A program made the position numbers and the translations under genes. Shown here in pieces: positions 43,728 through 52,734 of a stretch of 64,000 nt of DNA. The stretch comes from Flavobacterium sp. (lineage in GTDB: Bacteria; Bacteroidota; Bacteroidia; Flavobacteriales; Flavobacteriaceae), in assembly GCF_027531705.1 (NCBI RefSeq), contig NZ_JAPZSP010000008.1:124001-188000 (forward strand). The letters run 5' to 3'. A model generated the notes under the pieces. The model ran no database searches, had not been told where the DNA came from, and was given only the letters and a program-made list of their open reading frames with translations. The number at the start of each line of letters is the position of its first letter. Within the stretch, counting starts at the first letter, position 1.

Positions 43728-44917
43728 TCCTCCAAATTCTCATTAAAAGCTGAAGGCAATAATTGCGGAATAAATTTTATCAAAATAGGCAGTAATAATC
43801 CGCCACCAGGAAGTAAAAAAATAGTTAAAGACGGAATGCTTTTGCAAATGTCTAGTAGTTGTTTTTTTACTTTCTTTTTTTCTTCTGAACTCAAATCTTT
43901 TTGAGTTGATTTGGCTAGAAGTTTCATTAATTCCTTACTTTCTGAGATTTCTTTAGTCAATCGTTTTTGATTTCTTTTTATCAAAACCTGAACGCCAGTA
44001 GTAGTTTGATCGTAAAAATGCTTTACCGGATTGGAATAATTAAAATACTGAATTTCTTTTTTATGAAAAGTTATAAATTCATTAGTTGCATGAATACTTT
44101 CTGTTACAAATTCTTCAGAAATTGACATGACATCTGCTAATTTATGAAGGAAATAAATTTCTTCATTTTCAACTTTTCCATCGTTCCAGAGTGTTATTCC
44201 TGCTAAGTCGAGAAGATAATATTTTTCTAAATTATTGGTAAAATAATCCAAAGGCAATTCTTCAAGATTCTGAATATTTACTTTTGAAAATTTGGTATAT
44301 CGAACAGATGCTTCAAAAAGTTTGATTAGCAAATCATCATGTTGCGATTTGACTGTTTTAATTTTTAACGAAAGTGAAACAATACTCATAATCGTTTCTT
44401 CCATTCGTTTTAAATATTTTTCTGGAATTTCACCTTTTTGTAGATATTGCTGAAACGCCAAAACATCGACAAATAGCAAGGCATTAGTAACAATATGCGA
44501 AAAGTTTTTGCTGATAATATCTTTGTTAGTTTGAACGCGTTCATTAATCAAAGTTTCCAATTTGGAGCTTGTCGAAGACGAAATAAATTTTCGGATAAAA
44601 TCAAAATTTGAAGGTGTCATTTCTTTGTAAAAATCCACTGTTTTTTTGATAAAATCATTTGAATTGGTTTCTTTTTTATAAAATTGATATACATCATAAA
44701 GTGATGTCAATAAGGCAACTTTAGAAATTTCATCCGATTTCCATTGCGAAATATCAATTGTTTGCTTAGAATGTATCGAAATGATGTGTCCGTAGATAAA
44801 ACCTGTTTCTCGAATACTTTTGTAAAGCAATAAATCATCAACTGAGGTCTCGTCGAACATTGTTTTTTGTTCAACAAAATACTTATCAATCCAACCGTTT
44901 GCTGATGGGTTTATCAT
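43724..44917 (-). CDS. LETM1-related biofilm-associated protein
   Basis: A 397-aa protein of a flavobacterial family. It is largely helical, with an acidic Lys/Glu-rich segment near residues 330-355 (STQKDLSSEEKKKVKKQLLD). The C-terminal ~40 residues (IPSLTIFLLPGGGLLLPILIKFIPQLLPSAF) match the membrane-proximal segment of LETM1-like proteins. The middle (DGKVENEEIYFLHKLADVMSI) resembles a TerB-like helical unit. The name comes from family annotation; the molecular role is unknown. Convergent overlap of four bases with the carbonic anhydrase gene. Confidence 0.82.
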   Translation of the reverse strand: MINPSANGWIDKYFVEQKTMFDETSVDDLLLYKSIRETGFIYGHIISIHSKQTIDISQWKSDEISKVALLTSLYDVYQFYKKETNSNDFIKKTVDFYKEMTPSNFDFIRKFISSSTSSKLETLINERVQTNKDIISKNFSHIVTNALLFVDVLAFQQYLQKGEIPEKYLKRMEETIMSIVSLSLKIKTVKSQHDDLLIKLFEASVRYTKFSKVNIQNLEELPLDYFTNNLEKYYLLDLAGITLWNDGKVENEEIYFLHKLADVMSISEEFVTESIHATNEFITFHKKEIQYFNYSNPVKHFYDQTTTGVQVLIKRNQKRLTKEISESKELMKLLAKSTQKDLSSEEKKKVKKQLLDICKSIPSLTIFLLPGGGLLLPILIKFIPQLLPSAFNENLED

Positions 44918-44968
44918 TTCTTACTTTTGAAATGCAAAGCTATGTAAATTTAGGAAAGTGGAAGAATT

Positions 44969-45538
44969 TTAGGGTCTCGATTTTATGTTTTTCTCACAAA
45001 GTCGAATTATTTCTGTAATTCTTGAGTTGCGCGTTTCTTCGCGTTTGGCTTGGTTAAGCCAATACAAATAACTTTTTCGGTAAGATGGACTAAAGTTCTG
45101 ATAATTATCGAAGGCAGTTTTATTATTCTGAAAAGCAAATTCTAAGTCTTTTGGTAGTTCCAAATTTTCAACAGCATCTAGTGATTCCCATGAACCATTT
45201 TTTTTGGCTATTTCAATTTTTCTCAAACCACTTTCGTGTAGCAAGTTTTCAGCTAGGAGTTTTTCGATATAAGTTTTATTTAGTTTACTCCAAACACTTT
45301 TGTCTTTTCTGGGCGTAAACATTTGCTTACGTCGTTCGTCATCAATTTTTTTGACTGTTGAATCTATCCAACCATAACAAATGGCAACTTGAACGGCTTC
45401 TTCCCAACGCATGCTTTCAAATTCACTTTTTACTCGATAAAACAACAAGTAAATACCTTTGGAAGAATGATGGTTATTGTGCAACCATTCTCGCCATTCT
45501 TGCGCATTTTTAAAATAAAGTTCTAGTTTTTCTTCCAT
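44969..45538 (-). CDS. YdeI/OmpD-associated family protein
   Basis: A 189-aa protein. The N-terminal domain (YFKNAQEWREWLHNNHHSSKGIYLLFYR) and the stretch 'AICYGWIDSTVKKIDDERRKQMFTPRK' are family signatures. A helical C-terminal YdeI-type end follows (YLYWLNQAKREETRNSRITEIIRL). Family members are linked to peptide-resistance phenotypes, but the biochemistry is not settled. It lies 51 bases upstream of the LETM1-related gene on the same strand. Confidence 0.85.
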   Translation of the reverse strand: MEEKLELYFKNAQEWREWLHNNHHSSKGIYLLFYRVKSEFESMRWEEAVQVAICYGWIDSTVKKIDDERRKQMFTPRKDKSVWSKLNKTYIEKLLAENLLHESGLRKIEIAKKNGSWESLDAVENLELPKDLEFAFQNNKTAFDNYQNFSPSYRKSYLYWLNQAKREETRNSRITEIIRLCEKNIKSRP

Positions 45539-45610
45539 TGGATATATGTAAAAATGACTATTTTTCTGCTGATTTTACAATTTTCAAATCTACTAAAATA
45601 ATGCTAATTA

Positions 45611-45642
45611 AAAAGCCACTCAATTTCTCAAGTGGCTTTTTT
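45611..45642 (-). terminator. Terminator of the fad operon
   Basis: AAAAGCCACT / AGTGGCTTTT perfect stem with A/T tracts on both sides, 22 bases beyond the fadE stop on the minus strand. Confidence 0.9.
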
Positions 45643-45663
45643 AACAAATCAAATTAACCAAAA

Positions 45664-47454
45664 TTAAAAGCAATAACTATTTTCGGCTACTAATTTTGCA
45701 GTGATTGTTTCTCTCAATCCTACAATATTAGGCATGTTGGTATATTTTGTAAAACGTCTTAATCCCATTAACATCATACGTTGTTCGTCGCCTTCTGCAA
45801 AAGAAATGATGCTCTCTTTTCCTCTAGAAGCTACTATATCAACGGCTTTGTATAAGTATAATTCAGCCATTGCAACTTGTTCTTTAACAGCTTCTTGACC
45901 TTTTGATTTTACTAATTTTTCAGTTCTTAAAATGGTGCTTTCAGCCATGTAAATTTCAATTAACATATCAGCTGCCGCCATTAATAGTTGTTGGTGTGCA
46001 TCTAAATCCATTCCGTATTTTTGAACAGCTGCTCCAGCTACCATTAGGAATGCTTTTTTCAACTTGCCAACCATTTCTTTTTCTTCTGAAAATAATTCAG
46101 AATAATCTGGTGTGTCAAATGATGGAATTCCCATTAATTCTTCTTGAACTTTCATCGCTGGTCCAAGTAAATCAACGTGACCTTTCATCGCTTTTTTGAT
46201 TAACATTCCAACCGATAACATTCTGTTGATTTCGTTCGTTCCTTCATAAATACGAGCAATACGAGCGTCTCTCCAAGCACTTTCCATTGGTGTATCTTCT
46301 GAGAATCCCATTCCACCATAAATTTGAATTCCTTCATCTGCACAGTTTTGAACATCTTCAGAAACGGCTACTTTAAGGATTGAACATTCGATAGCAAATT
46401 CTTCAACTCCTTTTAATTCAGCTTCTTGATGACTTGCACCTTCAGCTTCACGAAGTTTGATTCTGTTTTCAATATCTTTTGCTGCACGATAAGTAGCACT
46501 TTCTCCAGCATAAGCTGAAGTTGCCATTTCGGCTAATTTGTAACGAATAGCTCCAAATGATGAAATAGGTGTGTTAAACTGAACTCTTTCGTTTGCGTAG
46601 TTAACTGCATTTGAAGTCACACGACGTTGAGCATCTAAACAAGCTGCTGCTAATTTGATACGTCCAACATTTAAAGCGTTCATTGCAATTTTGAAACCTT
46701 CGCCACGAGCAGCTAACATATTTCCAACTGGAACTTTAGTATCAGCAAAGAAAACCTGACGAGTAGAAGAGGCACGAATTCCTAATTTATGTTCTTCTTC
46801 ACCCATTGAAATTCCATTGCTCGGATCATTTTCAACGATGAAACCAGTAATGTTTTTATCATCTTCTATTCGAGCGAAAACAATGAAAACCGAACAGAAA
46901 CCTGCATTAGAAATCCACATTTTTTGTCCTGTGATTTTATAATGCGTTCCATCTTCTGATAAAACTGCTTTCGTTTTCCCTGAATTCGCATCCGATCCTG
47001 CACCTGGTTCTGTTAAGCAATAAGCTCCGAACCATTCACCAGAAGCTAATTTTGGTACGTATTTTTGTTTTTGTTCTTCGGTTCCGTATAATGTAATTGG
47101 CATAGTTCCAATTCCGGTATGCGCACCAAAAGCTGTAGAAAACGAACCTGTTGCTCCTGAAATATAATCACAAACTAAACAAGTATCTACAAATCCCATT
47201 CCCATTCCGCCATAATTTTCTGGAACGGCAACGCTCAAAAAGCCCATTTCACCTGCTTTACGCATGGTTTCTTCTGTAAATGCATAATCTTTATGCTCAA
47301 AGCGGTCTTTGTTTGGCCAAATTTCTTTATCAACGAATTCTTTAACAGAATCACGCATCATGATTTGCTCTTCCGAGAAATCTTCTGGTGTGAAAACGTC
47401 TTCACACTTTGTTTCTTTAACTAGGAATTGTCCTCCTCTGGTTATATCGCTCAT
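45664..47454 (-). CDS. fadE: Acyl-CoA dehydrogenase
   Basis: A 596-aa FAD enzyme for the first step of beta-oxidation. Domain order is N-terminal helical (residues ~25-140), beta middle (YCLTEPGAGSDANSGKTKA, WISNAGF) and C-terminal helical (GRIKLAAACLDAQRR, IYGGMGFSEDTPMESAWRDARI, IYEGTNEINRML). An extra ~170-residue C-terminal part makes it the long FadE type found in FadN-A-E operons. Last gene of the operon, separated from fadA by an S23 cassette. Confidence 0.93.
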   Translation of the reverse strand: MSDITRGGQFLVKETKCEDVFTPEDFSEEQIMMRDSVKEFVDKEIWPNKDRFEHKDYAFTEETMRKAGEMGFLSVAVPENYGGMGMGFVDTCLVCDYISGATGSFSTAFGAHTGIGTMPITLYGTEEQKQKYVPKLASGEWFGAYCLTEPGAGSDANSGKTKAVLSEDGTHYKITGQKMWISNAGFCSVFIVFARIEDDKNITGFIVENDPSNGISMGEEEHKLGIRASSTRQVFFADTKVPVGNMLAARGEGFKIAMNALNVGRIKLAAACLDAQRRVTSNAVNYANERVQFNTPISSFGAIRYKLAEMATSAYAGESATYRAAKDIENRIKLREAEGASHQEAELKGVEEFAIECSILKVAVSEDVQNCADEGIQIYGGMGFSEDTPMESAWRDARIARIYEGTNEINRMLSVGMLIKKAMKGHVDLLGPAMKVQEELMGIPSFDTPDYSELFSEEKEMVGKLKKAFLMVAGAAVQKYGMDLDAHQQLLMAAADMLIEIYMAESTILRTEKLVKSKGQEAVKEQVAMAELYLYKAVDIVASRGKESIISFAEGDEQRMMLMGLRRFTKYTNMPNIVGLRETITAKLVAENSYCF

Positions 47455-47494
47455 TTTTTTATATTTTATTTAGTTTAATAGTTATTTTATTTTT

Positions 47495-47899
47495 TTAGAA
47501 AATAGAAAATAGAGAATAGAAAATAGACGGGATTATTGAGAAGATACTTTTCTTTAATCCATTTTGGAACGACATTGTCATTCTTTGAAATTCTTCTATT
47601 TTCTTTTCTAATTTTATGAAGGTTTCTTCATCAATATATTTTCTATGTTTTGCAACAATTAATTGTGTTATTAATTCAAAAGATGAGCCTAAAGCAATAT
47701 CAACAAAATGACTAAACGATTTGTCTGTTCTAGATGAACCTTCAGCAATATTACTTGGAATAGAAACAGAACAACGGCTCATTTGAGAACTTAAATCATA
47801 TCTTTCATGTTTTGGAAACTCTAATAAAATATCAGAAATATCATTTGCAATTTCAATTCCTAATTGCCATACTTTCAAATTTTTATAATTATGTCTCAT
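47495..47899 (-). CDS. Four-helix-bundle (S23/IVS) protein, cassette 1
   Basis: A 134-aa member of the family first seen as the protein encoded inside 23S rRNA intervening sequences. Signatures are 'NYKNLKVWQLGIEIANDI' near the N-terminus, 'SSQMSRCSVSIPSNIAEGSSR' (residues ~40-58) and 'IALGSSFELITQLIVAKH'. The C-terminal residues FYSLFSIF are encoded by the flanking inverted repeat itself. Molecular role unknown; the fold makes pentameric RNA- or protein-binding bundles. It lies between fadA and fadE on the operon strand. Confidence 0.88.
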   Translation of the reverse strand: MRHNYKNLKVWQLGIEIANDISDILLEFPKHERYDLSSQMSRCSVSIPSNIAEGSSRTDKSFSHFVDIALGSSFELITQLIVAKHRKYIDEETFIKLEKKIEEFQRMTMSFQNGLKKSIFSIIPSIFYSLFSIF

Positions 47900-47962
47900 C
47901 TTTTTAAGAAATATTAAGTGTTAAGGAAAAAGTCTATTTTCTATATTCTATTTTCTATATTT
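47496..47962 (-). mobile_element. IVS-like cassette 1: S23 gene inside an inverted repeat
   Basis: Left arm 47496-47528 and right arm 47932-47962 are built of an AGAAAATAG-type word. A 26-base core (47503-47528) matches the inverted right arm at 24 of 26 positions. The arms end in GAC/GTC toward the gene. In the transcript they would form a stem that closes off the S23 gene. The right arm ends 8 bases from the fadA stop. Confidence 0.65.
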
Positions 47963-47970
47963 CTTTTTTA

Positions 47971-49152
47971 TTACAACAACTCGTATATTCCAGCAGAACC
48001 TTGTCCAGTTCCAACACACATACTCACAATTCCGTATTTAGATTTTCTTAATCGCATTTCGTCAAATAATTGAACCGATAGTTTGGCTCCTGTACAACCT
48101 AGTGGATGTCCAAGTGCAATCGCACCACCGTTTACGTTTACGATATCAGGATTTAAATTTAATTCGCGAGTTACTGCTAATGCTTGTGATGCAAATGCTT
48201 CATTTAATTCAATTAAATCAATATCATTTAATGTTAAACCTGCTTGTTTTAGTGCTTTTGGAATTGCTTTTACTGGACCAATTCCCATGATTCTTGGTTC
48301 AACACCTGCTGATGCAAAATTTACTAATCTTGCAATAGGAGTTACACCTAATTCTTTTACCATTTCTTCGCTCATGATAAGTACAAATGCCGCACCATCA
48401 CTCATCTGTGAAGAGTTTCCAGCAGTTACGGAACCATCAGCTGCAAATACAGGTTTTAGTTTTCCTAAAGCGGCAATATTTGTGTCGGCTCTTGGACCTT
48501 CATCTTTATTTACTACGTAAGATTTGGTTTCTTTTTTACCATTTTCATTGATGAACGTTTGCTCTACAGTAATTGGAACAATTTGTTTATCAAATTTGCC
48601 TTCAGCTTGAGCTTTTAAAGCTTTTTGATGCGAATTGTAAGCAAACTCATCTTGATCTTCACGAGAAACGTTGAATTGTTTAGCAACTGCTTCAGCCGTT
48701 AAACCCATTCCCCAATAGTAATCTTCGTGACCTTCTTTTGCTACAGCGTAATCAGGTGTTGGTTTATAACCACCCATTGGGATAAAACTCATACTCTCAG
48801 CTCCACCGGCAATGATACAATCAGCCATTCCACTTTGGATTTTTGCTGTTGCCATTCCGATAGTTTCTAATCCAGAGGCACAATATCTATTTACTGTTAC
48901 ACCTGGAACGTCTGTAACTTTTAATCCCATTAAGGAAATTAAACGACCAACATTTAAACCTTGCTCAGCTTCTGGCATTGCGTTTCCAACCATTACGTCG
49001 TCAATTCGTTTTTTATCAAAATCTGGAAACTGTGCCATCATGTGTTCGATGGTTTCTGCTGCTAATTCGTCAGGACGTTTGAAACGAAAAACTCCTTTTG
49101 GCGCTTTTCCAACTGCTGTACGAAATCCGGATACTATATATGCTGTTTTCAT
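47971..49152 (-). CDS. fadA: 3-ketoacyl-CoA thiolase / acetyl-CoA C-acyltransferase
   Basis: A 393-aa thiolase for the last beta-oxidation step. Nucleophile Cys91 (NRYCASGLETIG), His in GGAIALGHPLGCTG (about residue 349) and proton-relay Cys379 (SMCVGTGQGSAG) are all present. Ends YELL. It follows fadN after an S23 cassette that fills the junction. Order fadN-fadA-fadE matches the Bacillus fadNAE arrangement. Confidence 0.96.
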   Translation of the reverse strand: MKTAYIVSGFRTAVGKAPKGVFRFKRPDELAAETIEHMMAQFPDFDKKRIDDVMVGNAMPEAEQGLNVGRLISLMGLKVTDVPGVTVNRYCASGLETIGMATAKIQSGMADCIIAGGAESMSFIPMGGYKPTPDYAVAKEGHEDYYWGMGLTAEAVAKQFNVSREDQDEFAYNSHQKALKAQAEGKFDKQIVPITVEQTFINENGKKETKSYVVNKDEGPRADTNIAALGKLKPVFAADGSVTAGNSSQMSDGAAFVLIMSEEMVKELGVTPIARLVNFASAGVEPRIMGIGPVKAIPKALKQAGLTLNDIDLIELNEAFASQALAVTRELNLNPDIVNVNGGAIALGHPLGCTGAKLSVQLFDEMRLRKSKYGIVSMCVGTGQGSAGIYELL

Positions 49153-49160
49153 ATTTTATT

Positions 49161-49603
49161 GTATTAAGATTGGAGTATTAAGTATTAAGACTAACCAATC
49201 GTTATATTATACTTTTAATGTTTTTTGAAAAGAGAAATTCATATTTGAAACTTCTACTAATTTGTTAATTATAGGCTGTATTATTTCTTCTGATATTAGT
49301 TTTAACCTTTTTGCTAGTATTAGTTGAGTTATTAATTCAAAAGTAGAACCATTAGCTATTCCTAAAAATTGGATAAATTCTTTATTATGATTTCTACCAG
49401 AACCTTCAGCTATGTTAGAAGGAATTGAAACAGCACATTTTTTAATTTGATGTATTAAATTGAATTTTTCATCATCAGGTAAAAGCAAAGAAATTTCATA
49501 AACTTCAACAGCTATATCCATTGCTTTTTGCCAGATTTTTAGTTTTTCAAAATTGTGCATACTTTTTTAAGGTCTTAATACTTAATACTTCAGTCTTAAT
49601 ACT
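49161..49603 (-). mobile_element. IVS-like cassette 2: S23 gene inside an inverted repeat
   Basis: Left arm 49161-49191 and right arm 49572-49603 consist of an AGTATTAAG word. The 31-base left arm matches the inverted right arm at 29 of 31 positions. The right arm abuts the fadN stop codon and the left arm lies 8 bases before the fadA start, so the cassette occupies the whole junction. The arm sequence differs from cassette 1, but the design and the inner GAC/GTC end are the same. Confidence 0.68.
49207..49560 (-). CDS. Four-helix-bundle (S23/IVS) protein, cassette 2
   Basis: A 117-aa S23-family protein: MHNFEKLKIWQKAMDIAVEVY, 'HQIKKCAVSIPSNIAEGSGRN' (residues ~44-64) and 'GIANGSTFELITQLILAKRL'. 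It is clearly related to the 47495 protein but only moderately similar, so the two cassettes are not a recent duplication. Same strand as fadN and fadA, probably co-transcribed. Function unknown. Confidence 0.88.
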   Translation of the reverse strand: MHNFEKLKIWQKAMDIAVEVYEISLLLPDDEKFNLIHQIKKCAVSIPSNIAEGSGRNHNKEFIQFLGIANGSTFELITQLILAKRLKLISEEIIQPIINKLVEVSNMNFSFQKTLKV

Positions 49604-51992
49604 AATTTCTCAACGGTTTCCCTTTAGTTAACATAAACTGAATTCGCTCAAGAGTTTTTCTTTCGGTACACAAACTCAAGAAAGCTTCACGTTCGATGTC
49701 TAATAAATATTGTTCACTTACCAATGTTGGTTCAGACAAATCACCTCCAGCCATTACATACGCTAATTTATTGGCAATTTTCAAATCGTGTTCAGAGATG
49801 TATTTTCCGGCTACCATTTGGTTTGTTCCTACTAAGAACATTCCTAATGCTTGTTTACCTAACACTTTGATGTCGGTTCTTTTAACTGGTTGTGTGTAAC
49901 CTTGGTCAGCCATTTGTAATGCTACTTGTTTAGCAACTGCAATTTGACGGTCTTTGTTTACCACAACGATGTCTTTTCCTTTTTGTAAAATTCCCAAGTC
50001 GAATGCTTCATAAGCTGAAGTTGCAACTTTTGCCATTCCGATAGTTAGGAAGTTTTCTTGAAGAACATTCAATTCCACATCATTTTTGCGGAACAAATCG
50101 GCTGCGCGAACTGCCATTTCTTTAGAACCACCACCGCCTGGAATTACACCAACTCCAAATTCTACCAAACCAATATATGTTTCAGCAGCGGCAACAACTT
50201 TATCAGCGTGCATACTCATTTCGCATCCACCACCAAGTGTCATTCCGTGAGGCGCAACGATTACTGGAATAGAGGAGTAGCGAACTCTCATCATTGTGTC
50301 TTGGAACATTTTGATAGCCATATTCAATTCGTCGTATTCTTGCTCGACTGCCATCATGAAAATCATTCCAATGTTAGCTCCAACAGAGAAATTAGTTCCT
50401 TGATTTCCAATTACTAATCCTTTATAATCTTTTTCAGCTAAATCAATTGCTTTGTTGATTGCGGTTAAAACGCCACCACCAATGGTATTCATTTTAGAGT
50501 GGAATTCTAAGTTCAAAATTCCGTCGCCTAAATCGATTACTGAAGCATCTGAGTTACCCCAAACTTTATGACTTTCTCTGATATTATCTAAAATAATGAA
50601 AGCATCTTGACCTGGTTTTTCTTCTTGAGATTTTGATGGAATGTTGTAGAAACACGTTTTACCATTTTTAACAGAGTAAAATGATTTATTTCCTGAAATC
50701 AACATATCAGTTACCCAAGCAGCTGGTTTGTAACCTTCCGCTTCCATGATTGCAATGGCTTTTTCTACACCAATAGCATCCCAAATTTCGAATGGTCCGT
50801 TTTCCCAACCGAAACCAGCTTTCATTGCGTCGTCGATTTTGTAGAATTCGTCAGTGATTTCTGGAACTCTGTTAGAACAGTAAGCAAACATTGCAGAGAA
50901 ATTTTTTCTATAGAAATCTCCAGCTTTGTCTTTTCCTTTTACTAAAACTTTGAATCTATCAATTGGTTTGTCAATTGTTTTAGTTAATTCTAAAGTTGCG
51001 AACGATGTTTTTTTAGCTGCTCTATATTCTAAAGTATCTAAATCTAATGATAAAATTTCTTTACCTTCTTTTTTATAAAATCCTTGTCCTGTTTTGCTTC
51101 CTAGCCATTTGTTTTCCATCATTTTGTTGATGAAATCAGGTAGTTTGAACAAGTTGTGTGCTTCGTCATTCGGACAATTGTCATAAATTCCGTTAGCTAC
51201 GTGAACTAAAGTATCTAAACCAACTACGTCAACCGTTCTGAAAGTAGCCGATTTTGGACGACCAATAACTGGACCTGTTAATTTATCAACTTCTTCAATG
51301 GTTAATCCCATTTCTTTCACTTGATGGAACAAACTTTGGATTCCGAAGATTCCGATTCTATTTCCTATAAAAGCTGGAGTGTCTTTGGCAATAACAGAGG
51401 TTTTTCCTAAGAATTTTGAGCCGTATTCAAATAAGAAATCCAATACTTCTTGAGAGGTTTTTGGACCTGGAATGATTTCGAATAATTTCAAATAACGTGC
51501 AGGATTGAAGAAATGCGTTCCACAGAAATGTGCTTGAAAATCATCGCTTCTTCCTTCACTCATAAAGTTAATTGGAATACCTGATGTATTTGAAGTTACC
51601 AAAGTTCCTGGTTTACGGAATTTGTCGATTTGTTCAAACACCAATTTCTTGATGTCTAAACGTTCCACCACTACTTCGATAATCCAATCGCAAGTTGCAA
51701 TTTTGGACATATCATCAGTCGCGTTTCCTGTTGTAATTCGGCTAGCAAATTTCTGACTGTAAATAGGCGATGGGTTACTTTTTAAAGCATTTGCTAAATG
51801 GTCATTTACCACACGATTACGAACGACTTTACTTTCTAAAGTTAGTCCTTTCTTTTCCTCAATTTCGGTTAGTGCGTTTGGCACAATGTCTAAAAGGAGT
51901 ACTTCCAAACCGATGTTAGCAAAATGACAAGCAATTCCTGAACCCATGATTCCAGAACCTACAACTGCCACTTTTTTAATTGTTCGTTTCAT
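49602..51992 (-). CDS. fadN: 3-hydroxyacyl-CoA dehydrogenase / enoyl-CoA hydratase (FadN type)
   Basis: A 796-aa bifunctional enzyme. The N-terminal NAD-binding domain begins VAVVGSGIMGSGIACHFAN (residues 8-26), with HFFNPARYLKLFEIIPG and a 3HCDH C-terminal domain to about 420. The enoyl-CoA hydratase/isomerase domain follows at about 470-720 (GNQGTNFSVGANIGM, GMTLGGGCEMSMHADKV). Dehydrogenase-first order identifies the FadN type rather than E. coli FadB. First structural gene of the operon, preceded by a MarR-type regulator gene. Confidence 0.94.
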   Translation of the reverse strand: MKRTIKKVAVVGSGIMGSGIACHFANIGLEVLLLDIVPNALTEIEEKKGLTLESKVVRNRVVNDHLANALKSNPSPIYSQKFASRITTGNATDDMSKIATCDWIIEVVVERLDIKKLVFEQIDKFRKPGTLVTSNTSGIPINFMSEGRSDDFQAHFCGTHFFNPARYLKLFEIIPGPKTSQEVLDFLFEYGSKFLGKTSVIAKDTPAFIGNRIGIFGIQSLFHQVKEMGLTIEEVDKLTGPVIGRPKSATFRTVDVVGLDTLVHVANGIYDNCPNDEAHNLFKLPDFINKMMENKWLGSKTGQGFYKKEGKEILSLDLDTLEYRAAKKTSFATLELTKTIDKPIDRFKVLVKGKDKAGDFYRKNFSAMFAYCSNRVPEITDEFYKIDDAMKAGFGWENGPFEIWDAIGVEKAIAIMEAEGYKPAAWVTDMLISGNKSFYSVKNGKTCFYNIPSKSQEEKPGQDAFIILDNIRESHKVWGNSDASVIDLGDGILNLEFHSKMNTIGGGVLTAINKAIDLAEKDYKGLVIGNQGTNFSVGANIGMIFMMAVEQEYDELNMAIKMFQDTMMRVRYSSIPVIVAPHGMTLGGGCEMSMHADKVVAAAETYIGLVEFGVGVIPGGGGSKEMAVRAADLFRKNDVELNVLQENFLTIGMAKVATSAYEAFDLGILQKGKDIVVVNKDRQIAVAKQVALQMADQGYTQPVKRTDIKVLGKQALGMFLVGTNQMVAGKYISEHDLKIANKLAYVMAGGDLSEPTLVSEQYLLDIEREAFLSLCTERKTLERIQFMLTKGKPLRN

Positions 51993-52000
51993 TTTTTATT

Positions 52001-52141
52001 AGATGAAAGAAGAAAGACCGCTGCGCTGCAAGAGGCAAGACTAACTTTCTTCATGTTATTATTATTTTATTATTTTTTTGAAGCAAGAGCCAATACTCTT
52101 TTATGCAAATGGTTTTCTTTCTTCTTGTTTCTTTTCTCTAT
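52001..52141. repeat. Purine/pyrimidine-rich repeat at the regulator/fadN junction
   Basis: GATGAAAGAAGAAAGAC (52002-52018) and CAAGAGGCAAGAC (52029-52041) face TTTCTTTCTTCTTG and TCTATTTTCT near 52113-52141 on the other side. It looks like the arms of a further IVS-type cassette with no S23 gene between them. No gene is visible in the stretch. Confidence 0.4.
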
Positions 52142-52144
52142 TTT

Positions 52145-52576
52145 CTAAAAAATCTTCTTCTCAGTTATCAAATCATTTATTACATCGGCTACTTCCATAA
52201 AAACTGCAATTTTTTCATCCGATATATTTTTATGAATGGATTCATTAAATTTTAATACCGTTTCTTTTGATTGTGCTCTCATTTCTTTACCAAAATCGGT
52301 TAAATAAATTAAAACTCCTCTGCCGTCTTCTGGATTTTTTTTTCGAATAATCAATCCTTTTTCTTCTAACGTTTTTAAGGTTCTTGTTAATGAAGTGGGT
52401 TCCATTCCCATTCTGTTACTAATATAGGTAGATGGTGTTCCGTCTTCTTTATCTATGCTTAACAATGCAAATCCTATAGCCATAGAACCGTCAAACTTTG
52501 AAGCTTCTTCATTATACATTCTTGAAACTGCCTGCCAAGTTGCTCGTAGTACATAATCTATAGTTTTGTCTTTCAT
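52145..52576 (-). CDS. MarR-family transcriptional regulator of the fad operon
   Basis: A 143-aa winged-helix dimer. The start MKDKTIDYVLRATWQAVSRMYN is preferred over an ATG at 52633, which lies upstream of the likely transcription start. Recognition region 'PSTYISNRMGMEPTSLTRTLKTLEEKGLIIRK' and wing 'DGRGVLIYLT' are clear. Gene order and the palindromes in its promoter suggest it represses itself and the fad genes, perhaps released by acyl-CoA; the ligand is inference. Confidence 0.9.
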   Translation of the reverse strand: MKDKTIDYVLRATWQAVSRMYNEEASKFDGSMAIGFALLSIDKEDGTPSTYISNRMGMEPTSLTRTLKTLEEKGLIIRKKNPEDGRGVLIYLTDFGKEMRAQSKETVLKFNESIHKNISDEKIAVFMEVADVINDLITEKKIF

Positions 52577-52606
52577 ATTTTTACTATATCGTTTTAGTTT
52601 CGGATT

Positions 52607-52667
52607 CAAATATATAAAAAATTTATTATGCACGCATAGTATTTGTGTTAAATTTTATGCACGCATA
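52607..52667 (-). promoter_or_regulatory. Regulator promoter with duplicated palindromic operator
   Basis: Two identical 12-base palindromes TATGCACGCATA (arms TATGC/GCATA) lie at 52627-52638 and 52656-52667, 29 bases centre to centre. The minus-strand -7 box TATATTTG is at 52614-52607, so the first palindrome covers the -33 region and the second sits just upstream. Strong candidate MarR-type operators. Confidence 0.7.
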
Positions 52668-52734
52668 ATATTTTTTTAGGTTGGAGGTACGAAATACGAT
52701 GTATGAAGAGAAGATAGAGAAAGTTAGAAGTTTG

